Source: Eurosta solidaginis (lineage: Eukaryota > Arthropoda > Insecta > Diptera > Tephritidae). From it: DNA of 64,000 nt. A program made the position numbers and the translations under genes. Positions within the stretch are counted from its first letter, which is position 1. Every line of letters starts with the position of its first letter. Shown piece by piece: positions 8,901-20,557 of this stretch. The notes under the pieces are model-generated. The model did not search any database. It saw only the letters and a program-made list of their open reading frames with translations, and was not told the origin of the DNA. The stretch is from NCBI RefSeq assembly GCF_040869045.1, contig NC_090322.1:192385477-192449476 (forward strand), written 5' to 3'.

Positions 8901-11253
8901 AACAAGTAAGGAAGGCTAAGTTCGGGTGTAACCGAACATTACATACTCAGTTGAGAGCTATGGAGACAAAATAAGGAAAATCACCATGTAGGAAAATGAA
9001 CCTAGGGTAACCCTGGAATGTGGTTGTATGACATGTGTATCAAATGGAAGGTATTAAAGAGTATTTTAAGAAAGAGTAGGCCATAGTTCTATGGATGGAC
9101 GCCATTTAGGGATATCGCCATAAACGTGGACCAGGGCTGACTCTAGAATTTGTTTGTACGATATGGGTATCAAATGAAAGGCGTTACTGAGCATTTTAAG
9201 AGGGAGTGTGCCTTAGGTCCATCAGTGGACGCCTTTTCGAGATATCGCCATTAAAGTGGACCAGGGGTGACTCTAGAATGTGTTTGTACGATATGGGTAT
9301 CAAATGAAAGGTGGTAATGAGTATTTTAAAAGGGAGTAATCCTTAGTTCTATAGGTGGACGCCTTTTCGAGAAATCGCCATAATGGTGGACCAGGGGTGA
9401 CTCTAGAATATGTTTGTACGATATGGGTATCAAATGAAAGCTGTTAATGGGTATTTTGAAAAGGAGTGATCCCTAGTTCCATAGGTGGACGCCGTTTCGA
9501 GATATCGCCATAAAGGTGGACTAGGGGTGTCTCTAGAATGTGTTTGTACGATATGGGAATCAAATGAAAGGTGTTACTGAGCATTTTAAGAGGGAGTGGG
9601 CATTAGGTCTATAGGTGGACGCCTTTTCGAGATATCGCCATTAGGGTGGGCCAGGGGTGACTCTAGAATATTTGTACGATATGGGTATCAAACGAAAAGT
9701 GTTACTGAGCATTTTAAGAGGAGTGGGCATTAGGTCTATAGGTGGACGCCTTTTCGAGATATCGCCATTAGGGTGGGCCAGGGGTGACTCTAGAATGTGT
9801 TTGTACGATATGGATATCAAATTAAAGGTATTAATGGGGGTTTTAAAAGCGAGTGGCCTTAGATGTATATGTGAAGGCGTTCTCGCTATATCGACCAAAA
9901 TGTGGACCAGGTGATCCAGAAAATCATCTGTCGGGTACTGCTAATTTATTTATATATGCAATACCACTAACAGTATTCCTGCCAAGATTCCAAGGGCTGT
10001 TGATTTCGCCTTGTAGAACTTTTCATTTTCTTCTACTTAATATGGTAGGTGTCACACCCATTTTACAAAGTTTTTTCCAAGGTTATATTTTGCATCAATA
10101 AACCAATCCAGTTACCATGTTTCATCCCTTTTTTCGTATTTGGTATAGAATTATGGCATTTTTTTCATTTTTCGTAATTTTTGATATCGATAAAGTGGGC
10201 TTGGTTATGGTCGGATTTCGGCCATTTTTTATACCAAGATAAAGTGAGTTCAGATAAGTACGTGGGCTAAGTTTAGTAAAGATATATTGGTTTTTGCTCA
10301 AGTTATTGTGTTAACGGCCGAGCGGAAGGACAGACGGTGGACTGTGTATAAAAACTGGGCGTGGCTTCCACCGATTTCGCCCATTTTCACAGAGAACAGT
10401 TGTCGTACCCCTACCAAATTTGAGAAGGATTGGTAAATTTTTGTTCGACTTATGGCATTAAAAGTATTCTAGACAAACCAAATGAAAATGGGCGGAGCCT
10501 CGCCTATTTTGAAATTTTCTTTTATTTTTGTATTTTGTTGCATCATATCATTACTGGAGTTGAATTTTGACTTAATTTACTTATATACAGTAAAGATATT
10601 AAATTTTTTGTTAAAATTTGAATTTAAAAAAAATTTTTTTTAAAAAGTGGGCGTGGTATTCATCCAATTTTGCTAATTTTTATTTAGCACATATATAGTA
10701 ATAGTAGTAACGTTCCTGCCTAATTTCATCATGATATCTTCAACGACTGCCAAATTACAGCTTGCAAAACTTTTAAATTACCTTCTTGTAAAAGTGGGCG
10801 GTGCCACGCCCGTTGTCCAAAATCTTACTAATTTTCTATTCTGCGTCATAACGTCAACTCATCTACCAAGTTTCATCGCTTTAACCGCCTTTGGCAATGA
10901 ATTATGGCATTTTTTCGGTTTTTCGAAATTTTCGATATCGAAATAGTGGGCGTGGTTATAGTCCCATATCGTTCATTTTAAATAGCGATCTGAGATGAGT
11001 GCCCAGGAATCTACACACCAAATTTCATCAAGATACCTCAAAATTTACTCAAGTTATCGTATTAACGGACAGACATACGGACGGACGGACGGACGGACGG
11101 ACGGACGGACATGGCTCAATCAAATTTTTTTTCGATACTGATGATTTTGATATATGGAAGTCTATATCTATCTCGATTCCTTTATACCTGTACAACCAAC
11201 CGTTATCCAATCAAAGTTAATATACTCTGTGAGCTCTGCTCAACTGAGTATAA
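8901..11253 (+). mobile_element. family A interspersed repeat, full-length copy
   Basis: The copy starts with AACAAGTAAGGAAGG, then a hairpin with stem GTTCGG/CCGAAC (8929-8946 region), then ACTCAGTTGAGAGCT. It ends with AGCTCTGCTCAACTGAGTATAA, whose reverse complement matches that start block, so the element has subterminal inverted repeats. Between them lie about seven 130-bp tandem units, a region rich in GTGGGCG, CACGCCC and GTGGC-type blocks, and a GGACGGAC run (11080-11109) before the 3' end. No open frame resembles a protein. Other copies: 1-210, 17607-17712, 19932-24050 and 30782-35450. Confidence 0.85.
8990..9965. repeat. 130-bp minisatellite inside family A, about seven units
   Basis: The block GGTGGACGCC recurs near 9089, 9219, 9349, 9479, 9609 and 9738, with a diverged last unit near 9866. 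Each unit contains GATATCGCCAT, GTGGACCAGGGGTGACTCTAG and TACGATATGGGTATCAAATG-like blocks. The first and last units are the most diverged. Confidence 0.9.
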
Positions 11254-12085
11254 AAAAAGCGAATTCAGCCATTATAGTTTTAAACCCCAAAATTCTTTTA
11301 CTAGAGCTATTGTTAAAGTTTTCCAGTCAAAATTCAACAAGACTATGTATGTATTAAAGGAAAAATTGCCTTCTATTTTTTGGTCCATTTATATAAAGGT
11401 AGTCCTTAAAATTCTTTATCATCTTTTTACTTTAAATTTTTTAGTACTGCCTACAAAAAGGCAATTGCAACTTTGATTAGTAATTTAAGTAATTCCTAAG
11501 TGAAAATTCTTATCTTTATTTATTTGTTCAAAATAGCTACCCGTTCTTTGGCGTTGCTCGGACGTACTACGTCTATATCTATATTCGGCTTAGGTGACTG
11601 TAGAAAGATATATGTGTGTTACATATAAATCGGTGAATTATTATAGCCGTTCGATGTTCTTGATATTGGTGTGGCGGGTGAGTTGGACAAAGAGGATTAA
11701 TGTGGTGAATGATTCTTTTTGGCGATTATTGTCATAATTGGCGAAGCCGGATAGTGCAACGCAATCGAAGTGGGTGAATATGATCACAATTGTTGAGGAA
11801 GTAAGTTCAACACAATTGATGATGTGGTGAATTTTCATTGCTGGTGAATGTACATCATAACAAGAGAATTCCATCTCGTTTGTCAGCTACTTAATATGCA
11901 CAGCTGAAAATCGTGGTGAAAGTCACATACGCCTGAAAGTCTAAAAGAATCGTGGTGAAAGACGCGTACGCCTAAAAGTATGCAAGGACGTGCATTGAGT
12001 TGGGCCTTCAACGAGGTGGAATTCTACAACGCCTGCACTACTCAGGAGGCTAGCCATGAAGATATGGCGTAATTTTCTCATAGTT
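11254..12085. other. non-coding stretch with a local 39-bp duplication
   Basis: No protein-like frame. Between 11640 and 11985 a GTGGTGAA word recurs irregularly, and a segment of about 39 bp (starting ATCGTGGTGAAAG) is repeated directly at about 11909 and 11949. Function unknown. Confidence 0.5.
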
Positions 12086-13075
12086 CGACTTGTGCATTAC
12101 GTAGCTCAAATTTTTTGATCAAACATTGCACTGTTACCGAGTTATAAACTATATTTGAGGTTTCTAGTCTCTAAATATGCAGGAAGTTGGTTAAAAATCG
12201 ATTGCAATCTTCCCAATTTGAAACTAGTTTGGTCAATATCTCGATCCATGCGCCACCTAGCGGATTTTTTTTGGATAAAATATTGCATTGTTAATATTGG
12301 GTTCTGACTTACGGCCCAAGTTTCAAGACCCTAGCTCACCGGCAAGTTACTAAAAAATCGATCGCAAGATTCCCTTCGTTTTTCAGGGAATTGTAGTTAT
12401 CTCAATTTGGACGCCACCTAGCGGAACTTGGTTTTCTATAAATTGTATTGTCACCGGCTCTCGAACTATGTGCTAAGTTACAAGTCTCTAGGTAACCGGG
12501 AAGTTAGTTAAAAATGGATTGAAAGATTCCCAAATTAAAATTAATTTTCCTAATATCTCGATCCATGCGCCACCTAGCGGCATTTTTTGATAAAATATTC
12601 CATTGTCATCGGGTTCTGACTTACGGCTTAAGTTTCATATCTCCAGCTCACCGGCAAGTTACTCAAAAATCGATCGCAAGATTCCCCTCCTTTTTCAGGT
12701 ATTTGTAGTTATCTTAATTAGCACGCCACCTAGCGGAACTTTGTTTTCTATAAATTGCATTCTCACCGGTTCTCGAACTATGTGCTAAGTTACAAGTCTC
12801 TAGCTCACCGGGAAGTTACTTAAAAATCGATCGCAAGATTCCCTGCGTTTTTTCAGAGATTTTCAGGGATTTTCGTTTATCTCGATTCGTCTGCCACTTG
12901 TCGGCATTTTCTTTTCCACTAGTTGTAGTGCCATCGACTCGCAAACTATGTGCTAAGCTTCAAGTCTCTGGATCACCGAGAAGTTAGTTAAAAGTCAAAA
13001 TCGAAAATGTTCTATTTTAAAATTAATTTTCTGTATATCCCGATCCGTGCGCCACCTGGCGTATTCGTATGGAAA
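12086..13075. repeat. ~157-bp tandem array carrying a CTCF-like motif
   Basis: About six to seven units repeat with a spacing of 156-168 bp. Two unit types alternate: one with GGTTCTGACTTACGGC, the other with CTCGAACTATGTGCTAAG, giving a dimer of about 312 bp. Each unit includes CGCCACCTAGCGG or a close variant (starts near 12251, 12412, 12568, 12724; weaker at 12892 and 13050). The reverse complement, CCGCTAGGTGGCGC, fits the published CTCF core well. Shared blocks such as AAAATCGATCGCAAGATTCCC also recur. No coding potential. Confidence 0.85.
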
Positions 13076-13137
13076 TGAGGTGACAAACATTAAAGGGACT
13101 TAATATAAAGGTATAAAAAAGCGCTGCAGTCGAAATC

Positions 13138-13345
13138 GAATTTTTATTCCAAATTTTTCTTTCATATTATGGCAGGATATTAATATATTTTTCAAATGAA
13201 TTCCAAAAATTAAAAAAAAATCGCACGGTTTTTTATTCCAAATTTTAGACTGCGCCGTTTATTTTTTAATTTTTGGATTCTTTTGAAAAATATCTTAATA
13301 TCTTATCGTAATATGAAAAGAAAATTTGGAATTATAAGTCGCGCG
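13138..13345. repeat. imperfect palindrome, ~75-bp arms
   Basis: Left arm starting at ATTCCAAATTTTTCTTTCATATTA and the reverse complement of the right arm (ending near 13345) match over about 75 bases with a few differences. The middle holds CGCACGG and CTGCGCCG. It could be a small foldback element or a transcribed hairpin. Confidence 0.65.
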
Positions 13346-13469
13346 TTCTTAAATCAATTGGCATTAGTTCTCTTTGGGATCTGGAGACATTAATTCTCTT
13401 TCAAAAGCGCATTAATATCGATTGACATTAGTTCCATTGACACTATTGCTTGAAAAGATTTTGACCGGC

Positions 13470-13900
13470 TTCTTGTTGCTAACAACCGATATCGTTTGAT
13501 TATTGGCTTATTATCGATAGCGAAGTGCGAGTTGTTGGCATTTGTTTGAAACAAACCGATGAGTCGTCGATAACGTTGTTGTCGCTACCAAACCGATAAC
13601 ATAGATAGAAATCTGATAAAATTTCGATAAAAACTATATTATTGGCCAGCCAATAAAAATCGATAAAACTACGATAACTTGTCGATGACAATTGATACTA
13701 CTTTAATAACAAATCCATAAGTTTTTAACAATAAATCGATGCTTTTCAATATTAAATCGAAAATCGATAAACTATCGATAGCAAATCAACATTTCGTCGA
13801 TAAGAACGCTAAACAACCGATACAGTTTGTGATCGATAGCAAATTTATGAGAATTCGATAACACATCGATTATACGTACCTCAACGATAACTTATAAATA
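13470..13900. repeat. cluster of CGATA / TATCGATA-like motifs
   Basis: About fifteen copies of CGATA or its reverse complement in roughly 400 bases, many as TCGATAAC or ATCGATAG, with irregular spacing of about 15-40 bases. CGATA and TATCGATA are the motifs bound by the Drosophila proteins BEAF-32 and DREF. Similar clusters occur at 54440-54940 and 55970-56600, and the surrounding words suggest a shared degenerate short tandem repeat. Confidence 0.7.
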
Positions 13901-14440
13901 GCTTTTCTATCCCTTTCTACGCTTTGCATACTACTTACAAAGTGTATACTTACACTTAATTTACGCCTCGCTATAATTTTTGATTACCACATACCGTGAG
14001 CAAAGCTGTTTACACATTGAAAAACCCTAAATAAAAGTTACAAAATGAAAGTCTATAGGGAAATCAAATGGAACACGTTGATAGGTGCAAATAATCGATT
14101 GGCCTAAGAAAGAGTATTTGTATTAGTACCTTTTGATTGAACAATGTAAATTTATTTGAAAAACATAAATAAAGGGTATAAATAAACGCACAATGGATAA
14201 TCTAAATTGCAATCTCAACGAGTATACTTAATTTAGTTCTTTGCCGTTTATATACTCAACATTTACTCATGCTGAGTTCACCTCTTCTTTTCATATATTT
14301 CCCATAACAATATCTCTATGTTTTTGAGTTGTTTGTTATTTTCCGCTTCACTTGCTTTGAGTGCTCAAAGGGTAGAATTTTGATTGTTTGATTCTATTGA
14401 CAAAGTAATTACAGCTTCGACTTTTTTGTGTGTATTCCAC
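13901..14440. other. no recognised feature
   Basis: AT-rich, stops in all frames, nothing shared with other parts of the window. Confidence 0.5.
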
Positions 14441-14443
14441 TTT

Positions 14444-14560
14444 TCGCGGCAACCGTCGTGCGGTGGTAGCGTGCTCCGTCTCTTACATTCAACTCCCGGG
14501 CAAAGCAACATTAAAAATTTAGAACAACATTTTTTTTTTAATATAAAAAAAAAAAACATT
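14444..14560 (+). mobile_element. tRNA-derived SINE, 5' fragment
   Basis: Matches the head of the copies at 36327 and 63016: CGGTGGTAGCGTGCTCCG (A-box side), a decayed B box, then CCCGGGCAAAGCAACAT and AAAATTTAGAA. Similarity stops in the T and A runs after 14530, so the body and 3' end are missing. Confidence 0.7.
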
Positions 14561-14762
14561 CTCCACCAACTATCTTTTACATATGATTGGAATAGCGTTT
14601 AGCCCAGCTTAATGCACTAAAGAATTTTTAAAGTAATCACGACAGTTAAAATATTGCTTCCCAAGTACATATTTTGCCGTTTATGGTACCAATCATCGCA
14701 ACGCCTTTTAAGAAGTTAAACTTCAAACATGTCTGTCTGGCTTGTAGTGTACATATGTACAC

Positions 14763-17224
14763 TAGGGTGGCCCTTCGTTGTATGGTGGGGAAAAAAGTGT
14801 TTGGATTTTTGACTTCACCCCCTTAGAAATATGCGAATAGCTCAAAAACGAATATATTCAAAGTTTTAAGCCAATTGAAAAAAGATTAGAGGTGGCGCAG
14901 GGGGCTTGAAATCCTGAAAAATGGTGAATCTTTACAATTTCGTGTTTCAGGCTTCCATATTTCTCAACCCTACGAAAATATACTGCTTTTCCATACCGCG
15001 TAATAAGATCTGTATTTTCTTACTTTTCTAAAATGGCCACAATCTTCAAAATCGGTGGTTGAATAACAGAATTACAGGGCAAAATATATATTGCATTCAA
15101 CAAACAAATATGAAAAGTAAATTAAGTCTGTGCAAATGTGTTGATCAGTGAATGGTGGTATTCGGGTAAAAAAACGCTGAAATAAACTTTTTTATACACA
15201 AATAAATATATCCCTTGAAGCCAAACTTGAAGTTTATTTATTTAAAAAAGTATACACATATATTTTTTATAAATTTTCTTTCAAAATGCGTGATACCACA
15301 GCAAATTTAAGCCTGCACTGCAACAATCATGTCGAAAGAGATTTAAAAAAAAAAGTATAAAGAAGTGAAAATATATATTTTCAAATTGCAAACAACTACA
15401 AAAAAGTTCTTTGTCGTTTTCATATTAAAACTACACTGCTCTTGAATGAAACAATTTTGAATAGTAGGTTATTTTAAATAGATAAATTGCGGCACTTTGC
15501 ATTGGGATGGAAAACTACTTCCAGAAATAACAGGTCGTGAAAAGGTGGAACGACTTCCCGTTGTTGTTACTTACAGGAATGGCGAACAGTTAATAGGAGC
15601 TCCAAAATTATATGCTGCAACAGGCTCAGAAATAGCTGATACGTTGCATGAACTGTTATTTGAATGGGATCTGAAGAATTATAGTGTGGCCTGTTGTTTT
15701 GATACGACATCGGTTAACACAGGCGTTATAAAATGAGCTGCAACGTTATTAGAAAAAAAAAACTTGAGCGAAAACTTTTGTATCTATGTACCTTGTCGTC
15801 ATCACATTTATGAAGTTTTGCTGAGAGTTATTTTCCAGTATCCTACCGATTTGCTACAAAATAACGAATTGAAATTACTTTTAAGCGATAGCAAAGATAC
15901 TATTCTAAATTTTTCTAAGGAAGAGTTGAAAAAGAAAATAGTAAGAGATGACTATAAGGAATTATTGGAATTAACGTCTATATGTCTAGGAGCAAGTGAT
16001 GCCATAAAGTTTCGTGTATCAGGGCCAACTCATCATGCTCGGTGGATGTCTAAGGCATTGTATTGCTTGAAAATCTATTTATTTCGTTAACAATTTAAAC
16101 TAACGGAGTATGAAGAGAATTCGATACGAAGTATAAGCGCGCTTATTATACAATTCTATGTTAAGCTTTGATTTAACTGTACCAATCCTCATAGAGCACC
16201 TCTTCAAGACTTATCTTTTATTAAAGAAATGTTAATAAAAAATATCTGAAATTGCAATAAAAAAGTTTTGTACCTATGGTACCTGTCTGAAGAATGTATT
16301 TCATTGGCATTGTTCGATGATGACGTCTCTTGTACCATGAAGAAAAAGAGGAAAGTGGAAAAAATCAAAAGCATAGACAACTGCGACAAGGAAACGGAAA
16401 ATTTAAAGAGGTTACATTTAAGGCCCAGTGATATCAATAAATTCATAGAAAAAGAACTAAACGATTTTGTAACAGGAAATAAAATTGATTTTTTGGTCGG
16501 TTTGGGATATCATCTCAATTTCTGGAGGTAGATCCACTATACTGGGGGGATACAGAAACCTATAAAAAAGCCAAGGATACAGTTTTAAATATAAAAGTAG
16601 TTAATGCCACAGCAGAGCGGATAGTAAAACTTATGGAAGAATATAATAGAATACTTACAAATGACAAACAAGAAAAATAATATTTATTACAAGTTGCAAC
16701 TGATTACAAAAAACAATTTGAATCACATAATGAATCATCATTAATTAGATCCTAGGAAAAAATATCATTTTATATACTTGTCAGCTAAAGTTTCACAAGA
16801 TATGTGAGCATATATGTTTTAAAAATGTATTTTCAAAAAGTTTATAATAAAAAAAATTTTAAACAAACTCCTTTAGGCATACTCATTATATACACATTCT
16901 TGAAGTAATGACATCGTGTTTAAGGCATAATTTATTTTATAACTTTATTATTGTTTGACCAATTTTTGTTGTTTTAGATTTATTTGAAAGTCAAATATCT
17001 GCAGAACTTACCAATAACACGATAAATTACGTTTCGCCCATAACAAATGAAGTAGGGATAACCAAATTTAAGAAATTGTAAAAATTCATAATTTTTCAGG
17101 ACTTCAAGCTCTTTGCGCCACCTCTAACCCTAAAATTTTGTATATTCTAGTTTTTAGGCTATTCGCATATTTTTAGGGGGTGAAATCGATAATCGGAACA
17201 CTTTAGAAAATAATGGCCACCCTA
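14763..17224 (+). mobile_element. hAT-type DNA transposon with 8-bp target duplication
   Basis: The ends are TAGGGTGGCC and its reverse complement. The inverted repeats extend about 190 bp with shared blocks (TTCACCCCC, AAATATGCGAATAGC, AGAGGTGGCGCA, CTTGAA-TCCTGAAAAAT). The flanks carry ATGTACAC (14755-14762) and ATGTACAT (17225-17232), 7 of 8 identical. An 8-bp duplication and a TAGGG end are typical of hAT. The interior holds a broken transposase in the + direction. Total length 2462 bp. Confidence 0.85.
15497..16531 (+). pseudogene. hAT-like transposase, broken
   Basis: Three pieces of a DNA-cutting transposase remain. The first has LHWDGKLLPEITG, RLPVVVTY and then CFDTTSVNTG, which contains the Asp expected from the catalytic triad. 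After a TGA at 15734 the same frame continues through VPCRHHIYEVLL, where CRHH fits the C-x2-H motif of hAT transposases. It stops at 16088. A third piece (16268-16531) in another frame is the lysine-rich C-terminal part. The N-terminal region before 15497 is not recognisable and there is no usable ATG. At least three stops and a frameshift make it inactive. The family is one seen widely in arthropods, known to me from memory only. Confidence 0.75.
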
Positions 17225-17232
17225 ATGTACAT

Positions 17233-17606
17233 ATATAGCATGCAGGTGGGGAGTAATCTTGCAAATGCAAAATTCAAATTTTCTTTAGTGTGTATCTTAA
17301 GCCGTTCAAATTGCCGCCTTTACGGCAAACATAATTTTGTATACACACAAAGACGTGCATTATTTTGTAGATTTATTTTGAGAAATGCCAATCATATTTC
17401 TACGTATGACTGCGAGACAAATAAATGAATGACTGTCGCAAATGATTAAATAATAATCACACAAAGGAAGCAGACAATTTTTACTTCTAAGGAGAAAAAA
17501 ACAGCAAAGAGTTTGTTGACATTGAAATTGTCTATAAATTTACAAATGTCGTATGCATACTGTCAAACATTTCAGTCTACCATTAAGATCATTCTAATTT
17601 TTATAC
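17233..17606. other. no recognised feature
   Basis: AT-rich stretch between the hAT element and a family A fragment. No protein-like frame. Confidence 0.5.
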
Positions 17607-17712
17607 TCAGCGTGCTTTGCACACAGAGTATATTAACTTTGATTTGATAATGTTTGGTTGTACAGGTATAAAGGAATCGAGATAGATATAGACTTCCATA
17701 TAAAAAGTTTAG
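17607..17712 (-). repeat. family A, 3'-end fragment
   Basis: Reverse complement of the last 100 bases of family A: a TATACTCAG start, ACAGAGTATATTAACTTTG, GGTTGTACAGGTATAAAGGA and ATCGAGATAGATATAGACTT. It breaks off at CCATAT where the non-LTR element at 17719 begins. The first block has GCGTGCTTTGCACAC instead of CTGAGCAGAGC, a distinct terminal variant. Confidence 0.8.
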
Positions 17713-17718
17713 TTTGAC

Positions 17719-19790
17719 TCTCAGTGTCATAAGTTACGCGTGGAAATGTTACGTGACTTAAACAAGTATAGGAAAAGTTTCGAGGACTCTGTTAGATCTA
17801 GGTACCGTACCTCTCGCAGGAAGTACTTCCAACTATTTAGTGAGAAAAAATTCAGTGGAAATGCAAAGCTTTTAAATAGTGTAAGGAACTCAAGTGATTG
17901 GCGGCGAATAGCTAACACCCTTAAGCGCACAACACCTGGTGTCGTTAGTAGCCTTCTACCTCAAGATTTCAAGGACACTTTAGGACGTTGCTTTTTAATC
18001 CTGGTATAGCTAATAGCTTTCAATGGGCTGCTCCGCTTATTTTAGACCCGTTCCTCGACGCTCCTTTTGACATGCAGGAGCTAGAATTAACTCTCAGTAA
18101 AGAAAAAAACAGTAAAGCCCCTGGCAATGACCGCATACCAAATGAATTCTATAAATATGCTCCGCAAAGCTTCCAGAATGAGGTTCTCTCTCTGTTTAAT
18201 TTTATTTTTCTTAAAAAACAGGTCCCTACTTCGTTCTCCTCTTCTGTGATTATCACGCTGTTCAAAAAAGGCGATCCTTGTCTTCCGAGTAACTATAGAG
18301 GACTGTCTCTGCTGGATACGTTGTATAAGATATTTACCGGCATGTTATTAAGCCGCAATAATGCGTGGATTGATTGTCATAGTATACTTACAGAATGCCA
18401 AGCGGGCTTCCGTAAGAACTATTCAACCATCGATAACATATTTAATTTGACAAGTATCGTTAATTCTAACTTTGCTGCGAATAGGAAAACTTTTGTATTT
18501 TTTGTAGACTTCTGATGTGCCTTTGATACTGTCCATCATAGCTTATTATTCTATAAGCTGGCCTCATATGGTCTGTCGAGTCATTTGATTGAAATCTTAC
18601 GCCTTATATATGGGGATACTACGAGTCAAGTGTGGTATAATGGAAAGCTTTCTAGCCCGTTCCCAGTCAATCAGGGTGTCCGGTAAGGATCTTTACTAAG
18701 CCCGGTGCTGTTCTCCCTGTATCTCAATGATTTAATTGATTACCTCCCAGGTGGAGTTAAAGTGGTGTATATGAAAGTCAAGCTTTTGATGTATGCCGAT
18801 GACCTGGTACTTCTAGCAGATTCGGCTGCAGATCTGCAAAGCATGATTAATGTTTTGCATGAATATTGCAAGCTGTGGGCATTAAAAGTTAACCTGTCCA
18901 AATCAAAGGTCCTTGTTTTTAGGAAGGGTGGCAGGCTCCCCTCTGACTATAGGTGGTTTTTTGGAAATGATCCGGTCGAAACTGTGAACGACTATAAATA
19001 TCTAGGTATAATGCTAAATTACAAACTCTCTTTCACTAAACACTTACATACAAAGCTTGGCGAGGCAAACCCGCAATATGCGCTACATGGTTGAGTTATT
19101 TAAATAACCCTCGAATCTGTATTTCGGAAAAAATCAAAATCTTTGATGCTGCCGCAAGATCAATAATGTTTTATGGCGCGCAGGTGTGGGATGGGGACCA
19201 TCATGAACAGGTAGAAAAACTCTTACGTTTCTTCATAAAGAAGAATATTTTCTTGCCTGCGAACTCACCTAACTATATGTTGCATTTAAAAACGGGTATA
19301 GTTCCCCAGTTCTTCCACACACTTCCGGCGCATATGTTATTCATAGAAAGCATACGGCAAGATGCACCCTGGGTTAAAAATTGGAAACAGCTATCACTCA
19401 GAGCGAGCTTAGAACCACTAACCGATTTTTCTCCTGCTTTCCTTAAAGACTTCACTTCTTTGTTGCTTAGTAAGCTAGTCGATAAAGAGTTTAAACTATA
19501 TGTTAATCACGCTCAAGGCTCTACCACACATGATCTTTTCCCTTACTTGGTCCCGTGAGCGCTACATATTTTGACGACGAACATTCAGCGTATGCCATTA
19601 GCTTAATTCTCCGTGCGAGAGGTGGTCTCTTGAACCTTAGTGCGAGATCTTTCAAGAACGTAACAACTGCAATATATCCAGTATGTAACCTAGGCGATGA
19701 TGAAAATTATGCCCAGCCTACAATGATTACCGGTTGGCTAGTTTTGGTGAAAATGTTTTGGACCTGGCAAGTGTGGTAGAGATTATGTTA
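17719..19790 (+). pseudogene. 5'-truncated non-LTR reverse transcriptase, clade uncertain
   Basis: The remnant begins between endonuclease and reverse transcriptase. In 17988-18515: a KAPGNDRIPNEFYK block, then SNYRGLSLLDTLYK, GFRKNYSTIDNI and FVFFVDF followed by TGA. The same frame continues CAFDTVHHSLLFYKL, then GVR, TAA (18684), GSLLSPVLFSLYLNDL. The catalytic block LLMYADDLVLLA is near 18785. DYKYLGIMLN follows at about 18990. Frames shift at about 19090 and 19555. No RNase H is seen and no poly-A tail. Both in-frame stops in the reverse transcriptase part could be C-to-T changes (CGA to TGA, CAA to TAA). It abuts a family A fragment on the left and a family A foldback on the right. Confidence 0.75.
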
Positions 19791-20557
19791 ATTTGTTTAA
19801 GTATCTGCAAACCAGCTTAAAGTATAGATATCTTATTTTAAATGAATTTTCGTAAGCTCTTTATGTCAAATAAGTTTAGTCAATTATAGTGTGGCACTCA
19901 ACATGTTTGTTACTGCCATAATTTTAATTTATTATACTCAGCTGAGCAGAGCTCACAGAGTATATTAGCTTTTTTCGCATAACGGTAATCCGTAACGGCA
20001 TAAACTAATCGAGATAGATATGACTTCTATATATCAAAATGATCTGGGCGAAAAAAGAAATTCATTAACCATGTCCGTCCGTCCGTCCGTCCGTAAACAC
20101 GATAACTTGAGTAAATTTGGAGGTATCTTGATGAAATTTGGTATGTAGGTTCCCGGGCGCTCATCTCAGATCGCTATTTAAAATGAACAAAATCGGACTA
20201 CAACACGCCCACTTTTTCGATATCGAAAATTTCGAAAAACCGAAAAAGTGCGATAATTCATTACCAAAGACGGATAAAGCGATGAGACTTGGTAGGTGCG
20301 TTGATCTTATTACGCAAAATAGAAAATTAGTAAAATTTTGGACATTGGGCGTGGCACCGCCCACTTTTAAAAGAAGGTATTTTAAAAGTTTTGCAAGCTG
20401 TAATTTGGCAGTCGTTGAAGATATCATGATGAAATTTGGCAGGCACGTTACTCCTATTACTATATGCGTGCTAAATAAAAATTGGCAAAATCGGATGACG
20501 AACACGCCCACTTTTAAAAAACTTTTTTTTTAAAGTCAAATTTTAACAAAAAATATA

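Noticed and set aside
9641..9914. Frames of 82-85 codons on both strands
   Set aside because: They run through the 130-bp minisatellite and repeat its sequence.
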